DNA from: Roseovarius litorisediminis
GTDB lineage: Bacteria > Pseudomonadota > Alphaproteobacteria > Rhodobacterales > Rhodobacteraceae
Direction: 5' to 3'
Length of the DNA stretch: 64,000 nt
NCBI RefSeq assembly: GCF_900172295.1
Contig: NZ_FWFL01000005.1
Location: forward strand, 186,001-250,000
Positions 31,298 through 39,044 of this stretch are shown piece after piece; position 1 is the first letter of the stretch; each line of letters begins with the position of its first letter. Position numbers and translations under genes: made by a program. Below the pieces are notes generated by a model, which was not told where the DNA came from, did not search any database, and worked only from the letters and a program-made list of their open reading frames with translations.

Positions 31298-32088
31298 CCC
31301 CACACCGCATGAAAATGATGTATGGGCCCGTGACCCTTGCCGACATCCAGCGCATCTGCCGTGGCAATGGCGCCCTGCAACCACACATGCGCCTGACGAA
31401 CGGCATCCTCCAAAAGCAGCCCTTTCGCCAGGCCTGCGGCGATGCCCGAAGACAGAGAGCACCCTGTGCCATGGGTGTTGCGCGTTGCAATCCGGCGGGC
31501 TTCCAGCCGTGTCACCTGATCGCCGATCAGCCAGTCAACGCAGGTCTCCCCGCTTGCATGCCCGCCTTTCATGAGTACGGTCCGCGCGCCGATTGCGCGC
31601 AGTTCATGCCCCTGTTGCAGCATCTCATCGGCGGTTTCGGCCTCGGCTCTGCCCAGCAGACTGGCCGCTTCGGGCAGGTTTGGTGTCAGAAGATCGGCAC
31701 GAGGCAGCAAATGCGTCATCAACGCTGCACGGGCGTCATCCGTCAGCAATCGGGTCCCTGATTTGGCCACCATCACCGGATCCAGTACCACCGGCCCGTC
31801 AAACCCATCAAGACAATTTGCCACGGTTCTGATCAGCCCTGGTGATCCCAGCATCCCGATCTTGATGGCATCCACACGGATATCACTCAGAACTGTTTTG
31901 ATCTGTGCCGCCACCATGGCGTCCGAAACTGGCTCTACCGCCATCACATCGCAGGTGTTCTGTGCTGTAATCGCGGTGATCACGCTGGCGCCATACGCCC
32001 CAAGCGCTGAAAACGCCTTGAGGTCGGCCTGAATGCCGGCACCACCGCCGCTGTCGGATCCCGCGATTGTCAGGGCTGTTGCCACCAT
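31294..32088 (-). CDS. thiD: HMP/HMP-phosphate kinase ThiD
   Basis: 264 residues from ATG 32086-32088, starting with TIAGSDSGGGAGIQADLKAF, the ThiD hallmark. The later GTGCSLSSGIA anion hole is present. It phosphorylates HMP and HMP-P. It is the first gene of the operon; a GAAGG ribosome-binding site at 32101-32105 lies within a hairpin downstream of the TPP riboswitch, so translation is probably the controlled step. The upstream in-frame extension is the riboswitch leader and is not coding. Confidence 0.95.
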   Translation of the reverse strand: MVATALTIAGSDSGGGAGIQADLKAFSALGAYGASVITAITAQNTCDVMAVEPVSDAMVAAQIKTVLSDIRVDAIKIGMLGSPGLIRTVANCLDGFDGPVVLDPVMVAKSGTRLLTDDARAALMTHLLPRADLLTPNLPEAASLLGRAEAETADEMLQQGHELRAIGARTVLMKGGHASGETCVDWLIGDQVTRLEARRIATRNTHGTGCSLSSGIAAGLAKGLLLEDAVRQAHVWLQGAIATADALDVGKGHGPIHHFHAVWG

Positions 32089-32100
32089 GTGCTGTTTTCG

Positions 32101-32125
32101 CCTTCTTTCTGACCAACGGAAAGAA
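32101..32125 (-). promoter_or_regulatory. Possible SD-sequestering hairpin of the TPP riboswitch
   Basis: On the minus strand TTCTTTC (32119-32125) pairs with GAAAGAA (32103-32109) around a 9-base loop, masking the GAAGG at 32101-32105 that serves thiD. This suggests a translational expression platform. Inference from base pairing only. Confidence 0.45.
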
Positions 32126-32156
32126 AAGGGGCACTGACGTCTCTTTGGCGTGCGCT

Positions 32157-32240
32157 CCGTTCCCTCCGCCGGTACTGACCGGATCAGGTTCGATGGGTCG
32201 GCTCTGCGCCTCTCAGCCCGGCAAGCGGGCACCCCAACGG
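32157..32240 (-). ncRNA. TPP riboswitch (THI element)
   Basis: The minus strand carries all the conserved THI-box elements in order: GGGGTGCC near 32236, CTGAGAGG, ACCC, GAACCTGATC and the 3' CGGCGGAGGGA. It lies about 70 bases upstream of thiD and would turn off the thiamin operon when thiamin pyrophosphate is bound. Confidence 0.95.
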
Positions 32241-32441
32241 ATGGCTTTCGCTAGCAGTAAATACCACCAAACGCAAGTTGGTCCGCTGTCGGTGGCCAAA
32301 GACGGGTTCACTAGAATGGTGTGCATCATGCGGCGTCGGCGGGATCTGCTGCATTTGTCTGTCTGCGACGGTTGGTGTCGCTGGTGGCAGGGACTTGTTA
32401 ACCAAGCTGCACAAGAATCGGACCGACAGAAAGGTAAGTCA

Positions 32442-32837
32442 ATGACCAGCCCCACGCGCGGCCGCGCCCGCATCTGTTTCGCCTCGCCCTATGTGCCCGG
32501 CCTTAATGACCTTGCCATTGCCTATCTGGCGGACGAAGGGATCACCACCGTGTCCCGCGCCGATGTGTCCGGGACACTGGACAACGTCGGGCAGGGCGCG
32601 GTGACCCCCGATGCCGTGTTTGATCTTGGCAAACGCGCCGACAGCCCGCAGGCACAGGCGGTGCTGCTGTCTTGTACCGATATGCGCAGCGTCGAAGTGA
32701 TAGAGTGGCTGGAACAGGCCCTTGGCAAGCCCGTCGTCACCCCTAATCAGGCGCTCATGTTCCAGGCCTTTCAGTTTCTGAAAATCTCTCCCACCGTAAC
32801 CAGCTTAGGCCAGCTTTTCGAAAGGCTCCCCCGATGA
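32442..32837 (+). CDS. Half-length maleate isomerase / Asp-Glu racemase-like protein
   Basis: 131 residues from ATG 32442, preceded by AAAGG at a good distance. The sequence aligns by eye with the C-terminal half of the maleate cis-trans isomerase/arylmalonate decarboxylase family: RICFASPYVPGLND, the Cys loop LLSCTDMRS and the closing GKPVVTPNQALMFQ. Full-length members have about 240 residues and a second Cys in the N-terminal half, which is absent. The upstream DNA holds the antisense TPP riboswitch and no matching reading frame. It may be a remnant or a shortened protein. The stop overlaps the next ATG (ATGA), so it is still coupled to the downstream operon. Confidence 0.6.
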   Translation: MTSPTRGRARICFASPYVPGLNDLAIAYLADEGITTVSRADVSGTLDNVGQGAVTPDAVFDLGKRADSPQAQAVLLSCTDMRSVEVIEWLEQALGKPVVTPNQALMFQAFQFLKISPTVTSLGQLFERLPR

Positions 32838-34201
32838 TCCACCAACCCAATGATGAGCAATTTGACGCGATTGCCGATTTTGCCCTCAACCGCGATCTTT
32901 GCGTGCCCGACGACGCCCTGCACTATACTTCAACTCTGCTGATTGACACGCTTGGCATCGCCGCCGGGGCTGTGGCGCTTGAGGTTTCGCAGATTGCCCG
33001 TGATTTTGCCGTTGATTTCCACGCCGCTGGCAGTCCTGCCAATGCCGCTACTATGTTGTTTGATGGCCGCCGCGTCAGCCTGCCGGGCGCTGCCTGGGCG
33101 TTAGCCACACAGATCGACAACCTTGACGGGCACGATGGTTTCAACCCTGTCAAAGGCCATATTGGTGTGGCCGTGGTGCCCGCCCTTTTCGCCTTTGCCG
33201 AACGTCACCCGAACCTGACCGGCCCGCAGGCGCTGACAGCGCTTGCCATGTCGTACGAGGTCTCGGCCCGTGCCGGGTTGGCGTTGCATGCCACGGTCAG
33301 CGACTACCACACATCCGGCGCATGGAACGCATTGGGTGTGGCGGCATTGGGCTGTCATCTGGAAGGCACCAGTGCTGACATCTTACGTCAGGCTATGGGC
33401 ATTGCAGAGTATCATGGCCCCCGCAGCCAGATGATGCGCGAGATTGACAACCCCACCATGCTGCACGACGGTTCGGGCATGGGCGCTCTGGTCGGTTGCT
33501 CGTCGACCCTGCTGGCGATGCGTGGCTTCACCGGCGCGCCTGCGATCACCGCAGAGTCCCCCGAGACAGTGGGTTTCTGGGCCGATCTGGGCCAGACATG
33601 GACAGTGGCGCAGAACTATATCAAGCCCTATCCGATCTGTCGTTGGGCCCATGCTCCGATTGACTGCGTGCGCAAGCTGATGCTTGAAAATGGCATCACT
33701 GCCGAAAATGTTGTGTCGATCCATGTGCGAACTTTCACCGAATCTTCTCGCCTCTTTGCCGGTGTTCCCGAAAGTACCTCGCAGGCGCAATATTCACTCC
33801 ATTATGCGGTGGCGACCCAGCTTGTTCATGGTCGCATCGGACCTGAACATATCTCGGGCGATGGGTTGTACGATGCCCGAGTGGCCGCAATCGTACCCAA
33901 GATCACTGTCAGCGAAGAGACGCGCCATTGCGCCCGCTTCCCTTCGGGTCGTTGGTCGGATATCGACGTTACGCTGAGCGATGGCCAGGTTCTGCACTCT
34001 GGCGATATCAACGCCCGTGGCGGATTTCAGGAACCGTTGACCGATGCCGAAGTAGTGGAAAAGCTCCACTTCATGGCGGGTGGCGCATTGCCCGGCGAAC
34101 GCATCAACGCCATCTGGGCGATGCGTGACGCCCTGCTTGACCCCGGCACCCGCTTCGCCGATCTTGCAAGCCTGATCCATCCAGCGCCCGAGGCCCAATG
34201 A
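32834..34201 (+). CDS. MmgE/PrpD-family dehydratase
   Basis: A 455-residue MmgE/PrpD protein, the family of 2-methylcitrate dehydratase, cis-aconitate decarboxylase and related small-acid lyases. It has the N-terminal helical domain (DTLGIAAGA), the family DNLDGHDGFNPVKGHIG region and the KPYPICRWAHAPID motif in the smaller domain. The substrate is unknown. It lies in a tightly coupled set (ATGA on both sides) with a racemase-like protein and a D-2-hydroxyacid dehydrogenase, and is not near prpB or prpC, so methylcitrate is unlikely to be the substrate. Confidence 0.88.
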   Translation: MIHQPNDEQFDAIADFALNRDLCVPDDALHYTSTLLIDTLGIAAGAVALEVSQIARDFAVDFHAAGSPANAATMLFDGRRVSLPGAAWALATQIDNLDGHDGFNPVKGHIGVAVVPALFAFAERHPNLTGPQALTALAMSYEVSARAGLALHATVSDYHTSGAWNALGVAALGCHLEGTSADILRQAMGIAEYHGPRSQMMREIDNPTMLHDGSGMGALVGCSSTLLAMRGFTGAPAITAESPETVGFWADLGQTWTVAQNYIKPYPICRWAHAPIDCVRKLMLENGITAENVVSIHVRTFTESSRLFAGVPESTSQAQYSLHYAVATQLVHGRIGPEHISGDGLYDARVAAIVPKITVSEETRHCARFPSGRWSDIDVTLSDGQVLHSGDINARGGFQEPLTDAEVVEKLHFMAGGALPGERINAIWAMRDALLDPGTRFADLASLIHPAPEAQ

Positions 34202-35160
34202 CCCGCATTCTGATCCACAATAGTCAGACCGATGAACTGGTCGCGCGCCTGTCCGAAGTCGCACCCGAGGTCGAGATTGCCACCTGCAACAGCTACGATA
34301 GCCTGTCTGCTCTGCTGGCCGACTTCAGACCAGACATCGCCTATTCAATCTGTTTCAAGGGCCGTGCTGGTTTCCCAAGTGAGGCTTTGCTGGGCCCCGA
34401 CGGGCCGAAATGGATTTCGGTGGGTGGCTCTGGCATTGACCATCTGGCGACATGGGATGTCGACAAGGTGACAGTCACCAATTCCGCGGGGGTCGCAGCC
34501 CCGATGATGGCTGAATATGTCTTTGGGGCGATTTTGCATTTCACCCTGGATGTTCCTGGTCTTGCCGTCGATCAGGCCGAGCGGGAGTGGCGCAGCGCAC
34601 GCCTTATGACGCCAATGAAGGGCAAGACCATGCTGATCGTCGGCCTTGGCCACACCGGGCAGGCGGTTGCAGCCCGTGCCAAGGCATTTGGCCTGCATGT
34701 GATTGGTACCCGCGCCCGGCCGCAACCTATGGATAACGTCGACGAGGTGCACGCCTCATCCGACTTGCATGACCTGTTGCACCGGGCCGATTTCGTCGTC
34801 CTGTCGCTGCCGCTTTTGCCTACCACCCACCACCTGATCAACGCGCGATCCTTCGCCGCGATGAAACCCTCGGCGATCCTCGTTGATGTCTCTCGTGGTG
34901 GTGTTCTGGATGATGCGGCGCTGATCAATGCCATGCGCGCCGGTGCCATCGCAGGTGCGGCGCTGGATGTATTTGAAACCGAACCACTGCCGTTTGACAG
35001 CCTGCTTTGGGGATTGAACAACGTGATCATCTCGCCGCATTGCTCGGCGGTTTACGCCGAATGGGCCATGCAGTCATTCGAGTTGTTTCTCGAAAACCTT
35101 GCCCGCTGGCAGGCGGGCTCGCCACTGAAGAATATTGTCAGCCCCGCTCGCGGCTACTGA
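34198..35160 (+). CDS. D-2-hydroxyacid dehydrogenase (NAD-dependent)
   Basis: A 320-residue member of the D-isomer-specific 2-hydroxyacid dehydrogenase family. The NAD fold motif GLGHTGQA is at about 149-156. Catalytic Arg is in DVSRGGVLDD, Glu in DVFETEPLP and His in SPHCSA. It would interconvert a 2-oxoacid and a D-2-hydroxyacid. ATGA overlap with the PrpD-like gene; the aldolase gene follows 24 bases later. Confidence 0.9.
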   Translation: MTRILIHNSQTDELVARLSEVAPEVEIATCNSYDSLSALLADFRPDIAYSICFKGRAGFPSEALLGPDGPKWISVGGSGIDHLATWDVDKVTVTNSAGVAAPMMAEYVFGAILHFTLDVPGLAVDQAEREWRSARLMTPMKGKTMLIVGLGHTGQAVAARAKAFGLHVIGTRARPQPMDNVDEVHASSDLHDLLHRADFVVLSLPLLPTTHHLINARSFAAMKPSAILVDVSRGGVLDDAALINAMRAGAIAGAALDVFETEPLPFDSLLWGLNNVIISPHCSAVYAEWAMQSFELFLENLARWQAGSPLKNIVSPARGY

Positions 35161-35184
35161 CGCAAGGCAATAAAGGCCAATCCG

Positions 35185-36087
35185 ATGACAGACGATAGGT
35201 TTCGCGGGGTTATTACCCCCATCCTCACGCCCTACAACGACGACGCCAGTATCTCGAAGGAACTTTACCTGTATCATGCTGCAAGCTGCCTGGCAGGCGG
35301 CGCGCACTACCTGTCGCCGTTTGGTACCACGGGCGAGGCGTTGTCGAATTCCATACGTGAGCGGATGGAAGCGCTTGAGGCGCTGATAGATTCGGGCTCG
35401 GCCCGTCCCGATCAACTGATGCCAGGTACCGGACTTTGTTCGCTTGAGGATACCTTGACCCTTTGCCGCCACGCCGTGGAAATGGGCTGCGCCGCGGTCA
35501 TGACACTGCCACCGTTCTTTTATGTCACCGCTGGCGACGATGGCATGTACCGTTACTTCAGTCAGTTGATCGAAGGCGTCGGCTCGGGCGCGCTGAAAAT
35601 CTGTCTCTACAATATCCCGCAAAACACCGGCATCGGGATTTCACCGGCGCTTGCGGGCCGGCTGAACAAAGCATTTCCCGACACTGTCGTGGCCTATAAG
35701 GATAGTTCGGGAAATTGGGGCAACACCCAGGCTGTGATTGAAGCGGCCCCCGGCATTTCCGTCTTTCCTGGCTCGGAAAGTTTCATGTTGCAGGCGATGA
35801 AACTGGGCGGTGGCGGGTGTATTTCGGCCAGTTGCAATTCAAACGTTACAGCGATCCGCAAGATGTACGATCTGGCCGCCGCCGGTAATTGGGACGCCGC
35901 CGAAGCCGCATTGGCACCGATCAATGCCCACCGGCAGGCAATCCAGGCCGGTGGGTTGATCCCGGCACTGAAATCACTGAAGGCGCATCAATCAGGTGAC
36001 CACCGCTGGCTCAATCTGCGTGCCCCGCTGGACAACGCTGATCCGGACGCTTACGCGCCGCTGACGGCTACCTTGCCCGCCGCCTGA
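35185..36087 (+). CDS. DapA-family aldolase/lyase
   Basis: A 300-residue TIM-barrel protein of the dihydrodipicolinate synthase / N-acetylneuraminate lyase superfamily. The GTTGE loop is at about 47-51, catalytic Tyr142 in YNIPQNTGI and Schiff-base Lys172 in AYKDSSGN. The genomic setting is catabolic, so it is more likely a pyruvate-type aldolase or dehydratase than lysine-pathway DapA. The third position of the usual GTTGES motif is followed by Ala. Same operon direction as its neighbours. Confidence 0.87.
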   Translation: MTDDRFRGVITPILTPYNDDASISKELYLYHAASCLAGGAHYLSPFGTTGEALSNSIRERMEALEALIDSGSARPDQLMPGTGLCSLEDTLTLCRHAVEMGCAAVMTLPPFFYVTAGDDGMYRYFSQLIEGVGSGALKICLYNIPQNTGIGISPALAGRLNKAFPDTVVAYKDSSGNWGNTQAVIEAAPGISVFPGSESFMLQAMKLGGGGCISASCNSNVTAIRKMYDLAAAGNWDAAEAALAPINAHRQAIQAGGLIPALKSLKAHQSGDHRWLNLRAPLDNADPDAYAPLTATLPAA

Positions 36088-36271
36088 ACCGCAATTGCAA
36101 AGCCTGTGGTTTCGCGGCAGTCTGGCAGCAGACGCAACCCGGAAAAGGCATGCCTATGGCCAGGGTCCTATATGAGAAACCGGCCGTATCATCCGCAACC
36201 GACCCGCGGTGGCGAAACGTAGCAACGACACTTTTGAGCGGACCACAAACCGCTTCGGCAACGGCTGGCTC

Positions 36272-37087
36272 ATGGATCTGAGGCGTAAAACCACTGTCAT
36301 CACCGGCGCCGCCAGCGGTATTGGCGCAGCCCTAGCCCGCCATTTTGCCGCTGCGGGTGCCCGTGTAGTTGTGGCTGATATCGACGGCGACGGTGCCATT
36401 TCAATCGCCGATGAGATCGGCGGGCTGGCCGTGCGCTGTAACGTCACGCTTGAATCCGACATTCAGGCACTTGTCAGAACGACTGAAGCCCATTTCGGAC
36501 CTATCGACCTTTTCTGCTCCAATGCGGGTCTGGCGCGGGGCGAAGGCGCGCATGCCGCCTCGGCCCCCGATGATGTCTGGCAGGCATGTTGGCAGGTGCA
36601 TGTAATGGCACATGTCTATGCCGCTCGTGCTGTCCTGCCGGGGATGATTGACCGCGGGCAGGGGTATCTCTTGCAAATGGCTTCGGCTGCGGGCCTGCTT
36701 AATCAGATTGGTGATGCCGCCTATTCTGCGACCAAACATGCTGCCGTCAGCTTTGCTGAATCCCTTGCCATCAGCCATGGCGATCAGGGCATCCGTATCT
36801 CTGTCATCTGCCCGAAATATGTGGCCACGCCCCTGCTGGGCTACGACGACCCGGAGACCGCCGCTGACCTGCCTGGTGTGCTGACACCTGACGCGCTGGC
36901 CCAAACCGTTGTCGAAGGGGTCAGGCGTGAAAGCTTCCTGATCCTGCCCCATCCGCAGGTCGCTGCATACATCCGTTTCAAATCTGCCGATTACGACAAA
37001 TGGCTTGCTTCCATGCAGCAGTTACGCGCCCGGTTGATCGATCAAACCGGCGGGACAGACCTGCGCGTCATGCACAAGCTTGTCTGA
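36272..37087 (+). CDS. Short-chain dehydrogenase/reductase
   Basis: Classical SDR of 271 residues from ATG 36272: cofactor motif TGAASGIG (11-18), Asp36-x-Asp38 suggesting NAD preference, NAG at about 84-86, and catalytic Ser138, Tyr151, Lys155 (YSATK). A longer frame begins 21 codons upstream without good character. The 184-base gap from the aldolase gene contains no gene; whether it belongs to the same transcript is uncertain. Substrate unknown. Confidence 0.87.
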   Translation: MDLRRKTTVITGAASGIGAALARHFAAAGARVVVADIDGDGAISIADEIGGLAVRCNVTLESDIQALVRTTEAHFGPIDLFCSNAGLARGEGAHAASAPDDVWQACWQVHVMAHVYAARAVLPGMIDRGQGYLLQMASAAGLLNQIGDAAYSATKHAAVSFAESLAISHGDQGIRISVICPKYVATPLLGYDDPETAADLPGVLTPDALAQTVVEGVRRESFLILPHPQVAAYIRFKSADYDKWLASMQQLRARLIDQTGGTDLRVMHKLV

Positions 37088-37115
37088 CGCAGAGCTGATG
37101 AAACTTCTGATCTTC

Positions 37116-37142
37116 TGTCACAAACCATGTGGCTATCTCGTC
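37116..37142 (+). promoter_or_regulatory. ECF41-type sigma promoter
   Basis: TGTCACA (37116-37122), exactly 16 bases, CGTC (37139-37142), ending 23 bases before the ATG of the membrane protein. This equals the published target consensus of ECF41 sigma factors as I recall it, and the third gene of the operon encodes an ECF41 factor, implying autoregulation. Confidence 0.85.
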
Positions 37143-37165
37143 ATGTTTGGAAAAGGAGACCAAAC

Positions 37166-37546
37166 ATGACCAAGACGATCCTTCTGGGCCTTTGCGCCTG
37201 GTTTATCTTTGTGGCGGCTTATCTGCTGCTTGCCCCGCATTCCTTTTACGAAAACATTCCCGGTGTATCCGATAGCGGTCCTTACAACAGTCACTTCATG
37301 CGCGATGTCGGGTTTGCCTTTCTGGCAAGTGGCGCGGCAATTGGATTCGGTGCACTCAAAGGCGACCGCAGGCTGGTGCTGTTTGGCGCGGCCTACCCGG
37401 TGCTGCATGGCGGCTTTCATGTAATGCATTGGTTGGAGGGCGGGGTTCCGTTTTCGCTGCCCGCCATGGCCGAACTCTTTCCCACCGCCGGCCTTGCCAT
37501 CCTGACTCTTCTGCTGGCGCTGCGCGTCAAAGGGGGTGCCGCATGA
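37166..37546 (+). CDS. Small integral membrane protein of the ECF41 operon
   Basis: 126 residues from ATG 37166 with an AAAAGGAGA site. Four hydrophobic segments span about 4-22, 45-62, 70-85 and 95-118, with no known catalytic motif. I do not recognise a named family beyond a small DUF4345-like membrane protein look. It lies directly behind the ECF41 promoter, and its stop overlaps the AhpD-like gene (ATGA). It might sense or detoxify at the membrane in this regulon; function unknown. Confidence 0.8.
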   Translation: MTKTILLGLCAWFIFVAAYLLLAPHSFYENIPGVSDSGPYNSHFMRDVGFAFLASGAAIGFGALKGDRRLVLFGAAYPVLHGGFHVMHWLEGGVPFSLPAMAELFPTAGLAILTLLLALRVKGGAA

Positions 37547-38082
37547 TCAAGGCTCTGTTGCACCGCATGTTACGAAAGTTTGAATCCGATTTTGATTATG
37601 ACGCCAGCTATATGCACGAGGTTACCGATGCCTGGCCAGGGGGTAGCCTGCGCTATCTGGGCCTGTCAATCTTTAGTCAGACGCGCGGCCCGGAAGCGGA
37701 AATCTGGGCGGGCGCGGTCATTGCCTCGACGCTTGAGGGCGATTGCGGCCCCTGCGCCCAACTGGTGGTAAACATGGCGGTCAAAGCGGGGGTCGACCCT
37801 GATCAGATCGCCGCCTGCCTGCGCCGCGATTTTGAGCGCGCCGGTGCGGTCGGTCTCGCCTTCCGCTTTGCCGAGGCCGCAATTCATGACAGGCCCGAGG
37901 TGGATACCCTTCGCGTTGCGATTTTTCACGCTTATGGGCAAAAAGCAGTGATTGCCGCCTCTTATGCCGCCGCTTCGGGTCGGGTGTATCCGGTTCTCAA
38001 ACGCGGGCTTGGTCATGGGCAGGCCTGCCAGCAGATCAGACTGGGCGATACTGACCATACTGTTGTAAGGCTGACTGCATGA
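37543..38082 (+). CDS. AhpD/carboxymuconolactone-decarboxylase-like protein
   Basis: 179 residues from ATG 37543 (ATGA overlap). The helical region with EGDCGPCAQLVVNMAVKAG contains a C-x2-C of the AhpD/CMD fold, where the cysteines support peroxidase or disulfide chemistry. The rest is divergent, so assignment to the superfamily is by motif. Genes of the CMD family are typical neighbours of ECF41 sigma factors, as here. It overlaps the sigma gene by ATGA. Confidence 0.75.
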   Translation: MIKALLHRMLRKFESDFDYDASYMHEVTDAWPGGSLRYLGLSIFSQTRGPEAEIWAGAVIASTLEGDCGPCAQLVVNMAVKAGVDPDQIAACLRRDFERAGAVGLAFRFAEAAIHDRPEVDTLRVAIFHAYGQKAVIAASYAAASGRVYPVLKRGLGHGQACQQIRLGDTDHTVVRLTA

Positions 38083-38945
38083 AAGTTGATGCGGTCGATA
38101 TTTTCCAATCCGAACGCCAGCGCCTGATCGCGCTGGCTTACCGGATGCTCGGTGAACGTTCGGCGGCCGAAGATGTGGTGCAGGAGGTCTGGCTGCGTTG
38201 GTCTGGTGCTGCCGCTCAGGGCATCGACAACCCTTCGGGCTGGCTGCACCGCGTCACGACGCGGTTGGCCATCGACGCCCTGCGTTCCGCCCGACACCGG
38301 CGCGAGGTCTATGTCGGTCCGTGGTTGCCCGAGCCACTTTTGTCCGACAATCAGGCCAGCCCCGAAGACAGTTTTGCCCTCGCACAGGAATGCCAATTGG
38401 CCCTGCTCTGGGCGATGGAACGCCTGACACCCGAAGAGCGTGCTGCGTTTATCCTGCGGCAGGTTTTCGATACCGAGTACTCCGAACTTGCCGATATTCT
38501 GGATAAAACCGAGTCCGCCTGCCGACAGCTGGTCAGCCGCGCAGCAAAGCAGGTCAGATCAGCCCGCCCCCGGTTTGATCCTGACCCCAACGAGACTTTG
38601 ATCATGCTTACCCGCTTTGCTCAGGCCACTGCAGCACAGGACCATAAGACAGTGCTGGCTTTGCTGGCGCCGGATGTTGTGGCCATCAGTGATGGCGGCG
38701 GCAAGGTCCGCGCGGCATTCCGGCCGTTGAATGGCGCCCAGGAGGTGGCCCAGGTTCTGCTTTCGATCGCTGCAGGCAAGTCTGATTTGTCCGGGTTGCG
38801 GGTTGTTTCAGTTAACGGCGCCCCTGCAATCGCGATCCTGAGTGGTGGCGAAGACGATATGTTATGCACTGTTGCAACCAACGATCAGGGCCAGATTGAC
38901 TGGATCTACATCCTGCGCAACCCGGACAAACTGCCGATGCATTGA
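38079..38945 (+). CDS. ECF41-family RNA polymerase sigma factor
   Basis: 288 residues. Sigma region 2 is at about 10-75 and region 4 at about 105-165, followed by a SnoaL-like C-terminal domain of about 110 residues. The three ECF41 signatures are present: WLPEPL (82-87), DGGGK (205-209) and NPDKL (282-286). In this group the fused C-terminal domain replaces an anti-sigma factor. Its operon starts with an exact ECF41 promoter, so it very probably activates its own transcription together with the AhpD-like and membrane proteins. Confidence 0.93.
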   Translation: MKVDAVDIFQSERQRLIALAYRMLGERSAAEDVVQEVWLRWSGAAAQGIDNPSGWLHRVTTRLAIDALRSARHRREVYVGPWLPEPLLSDNQASPEDSFALAQECQLALLWAMERLTPEERAAFILRQVFDTEYSELADILDKTESACRQLVSRAAKQVRSARPRFDPDPNETLIMLTRFAQATAAQDHKTVLALLAPDVVAISDGGGKVRAAFRPLNGAQEVAQVLLSIAAGKSDLSGLRVVSVNGAPAIAILSGGEDDMLCTVATNDQGQIDWIYILRNPDKLPMH

Positions 38946-39044
38946 CCCGCCGGTTTAAGGCAGGCCCACGCATACCCTGGTATCTGTTGTAAAGCCGCTG
39001 AAAGGGGGTGGTTCGAATCTGAAATGCGAGCGGAATGCAATGGG

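Noticed and set aside
32067..32441. N-terminal extension of the racemase-like gene
   Set aside because: It reads through the TPP riboswitch on the opposite strand and has no family similarity; the ATG at 32442 has a proper ribosome-binding site.
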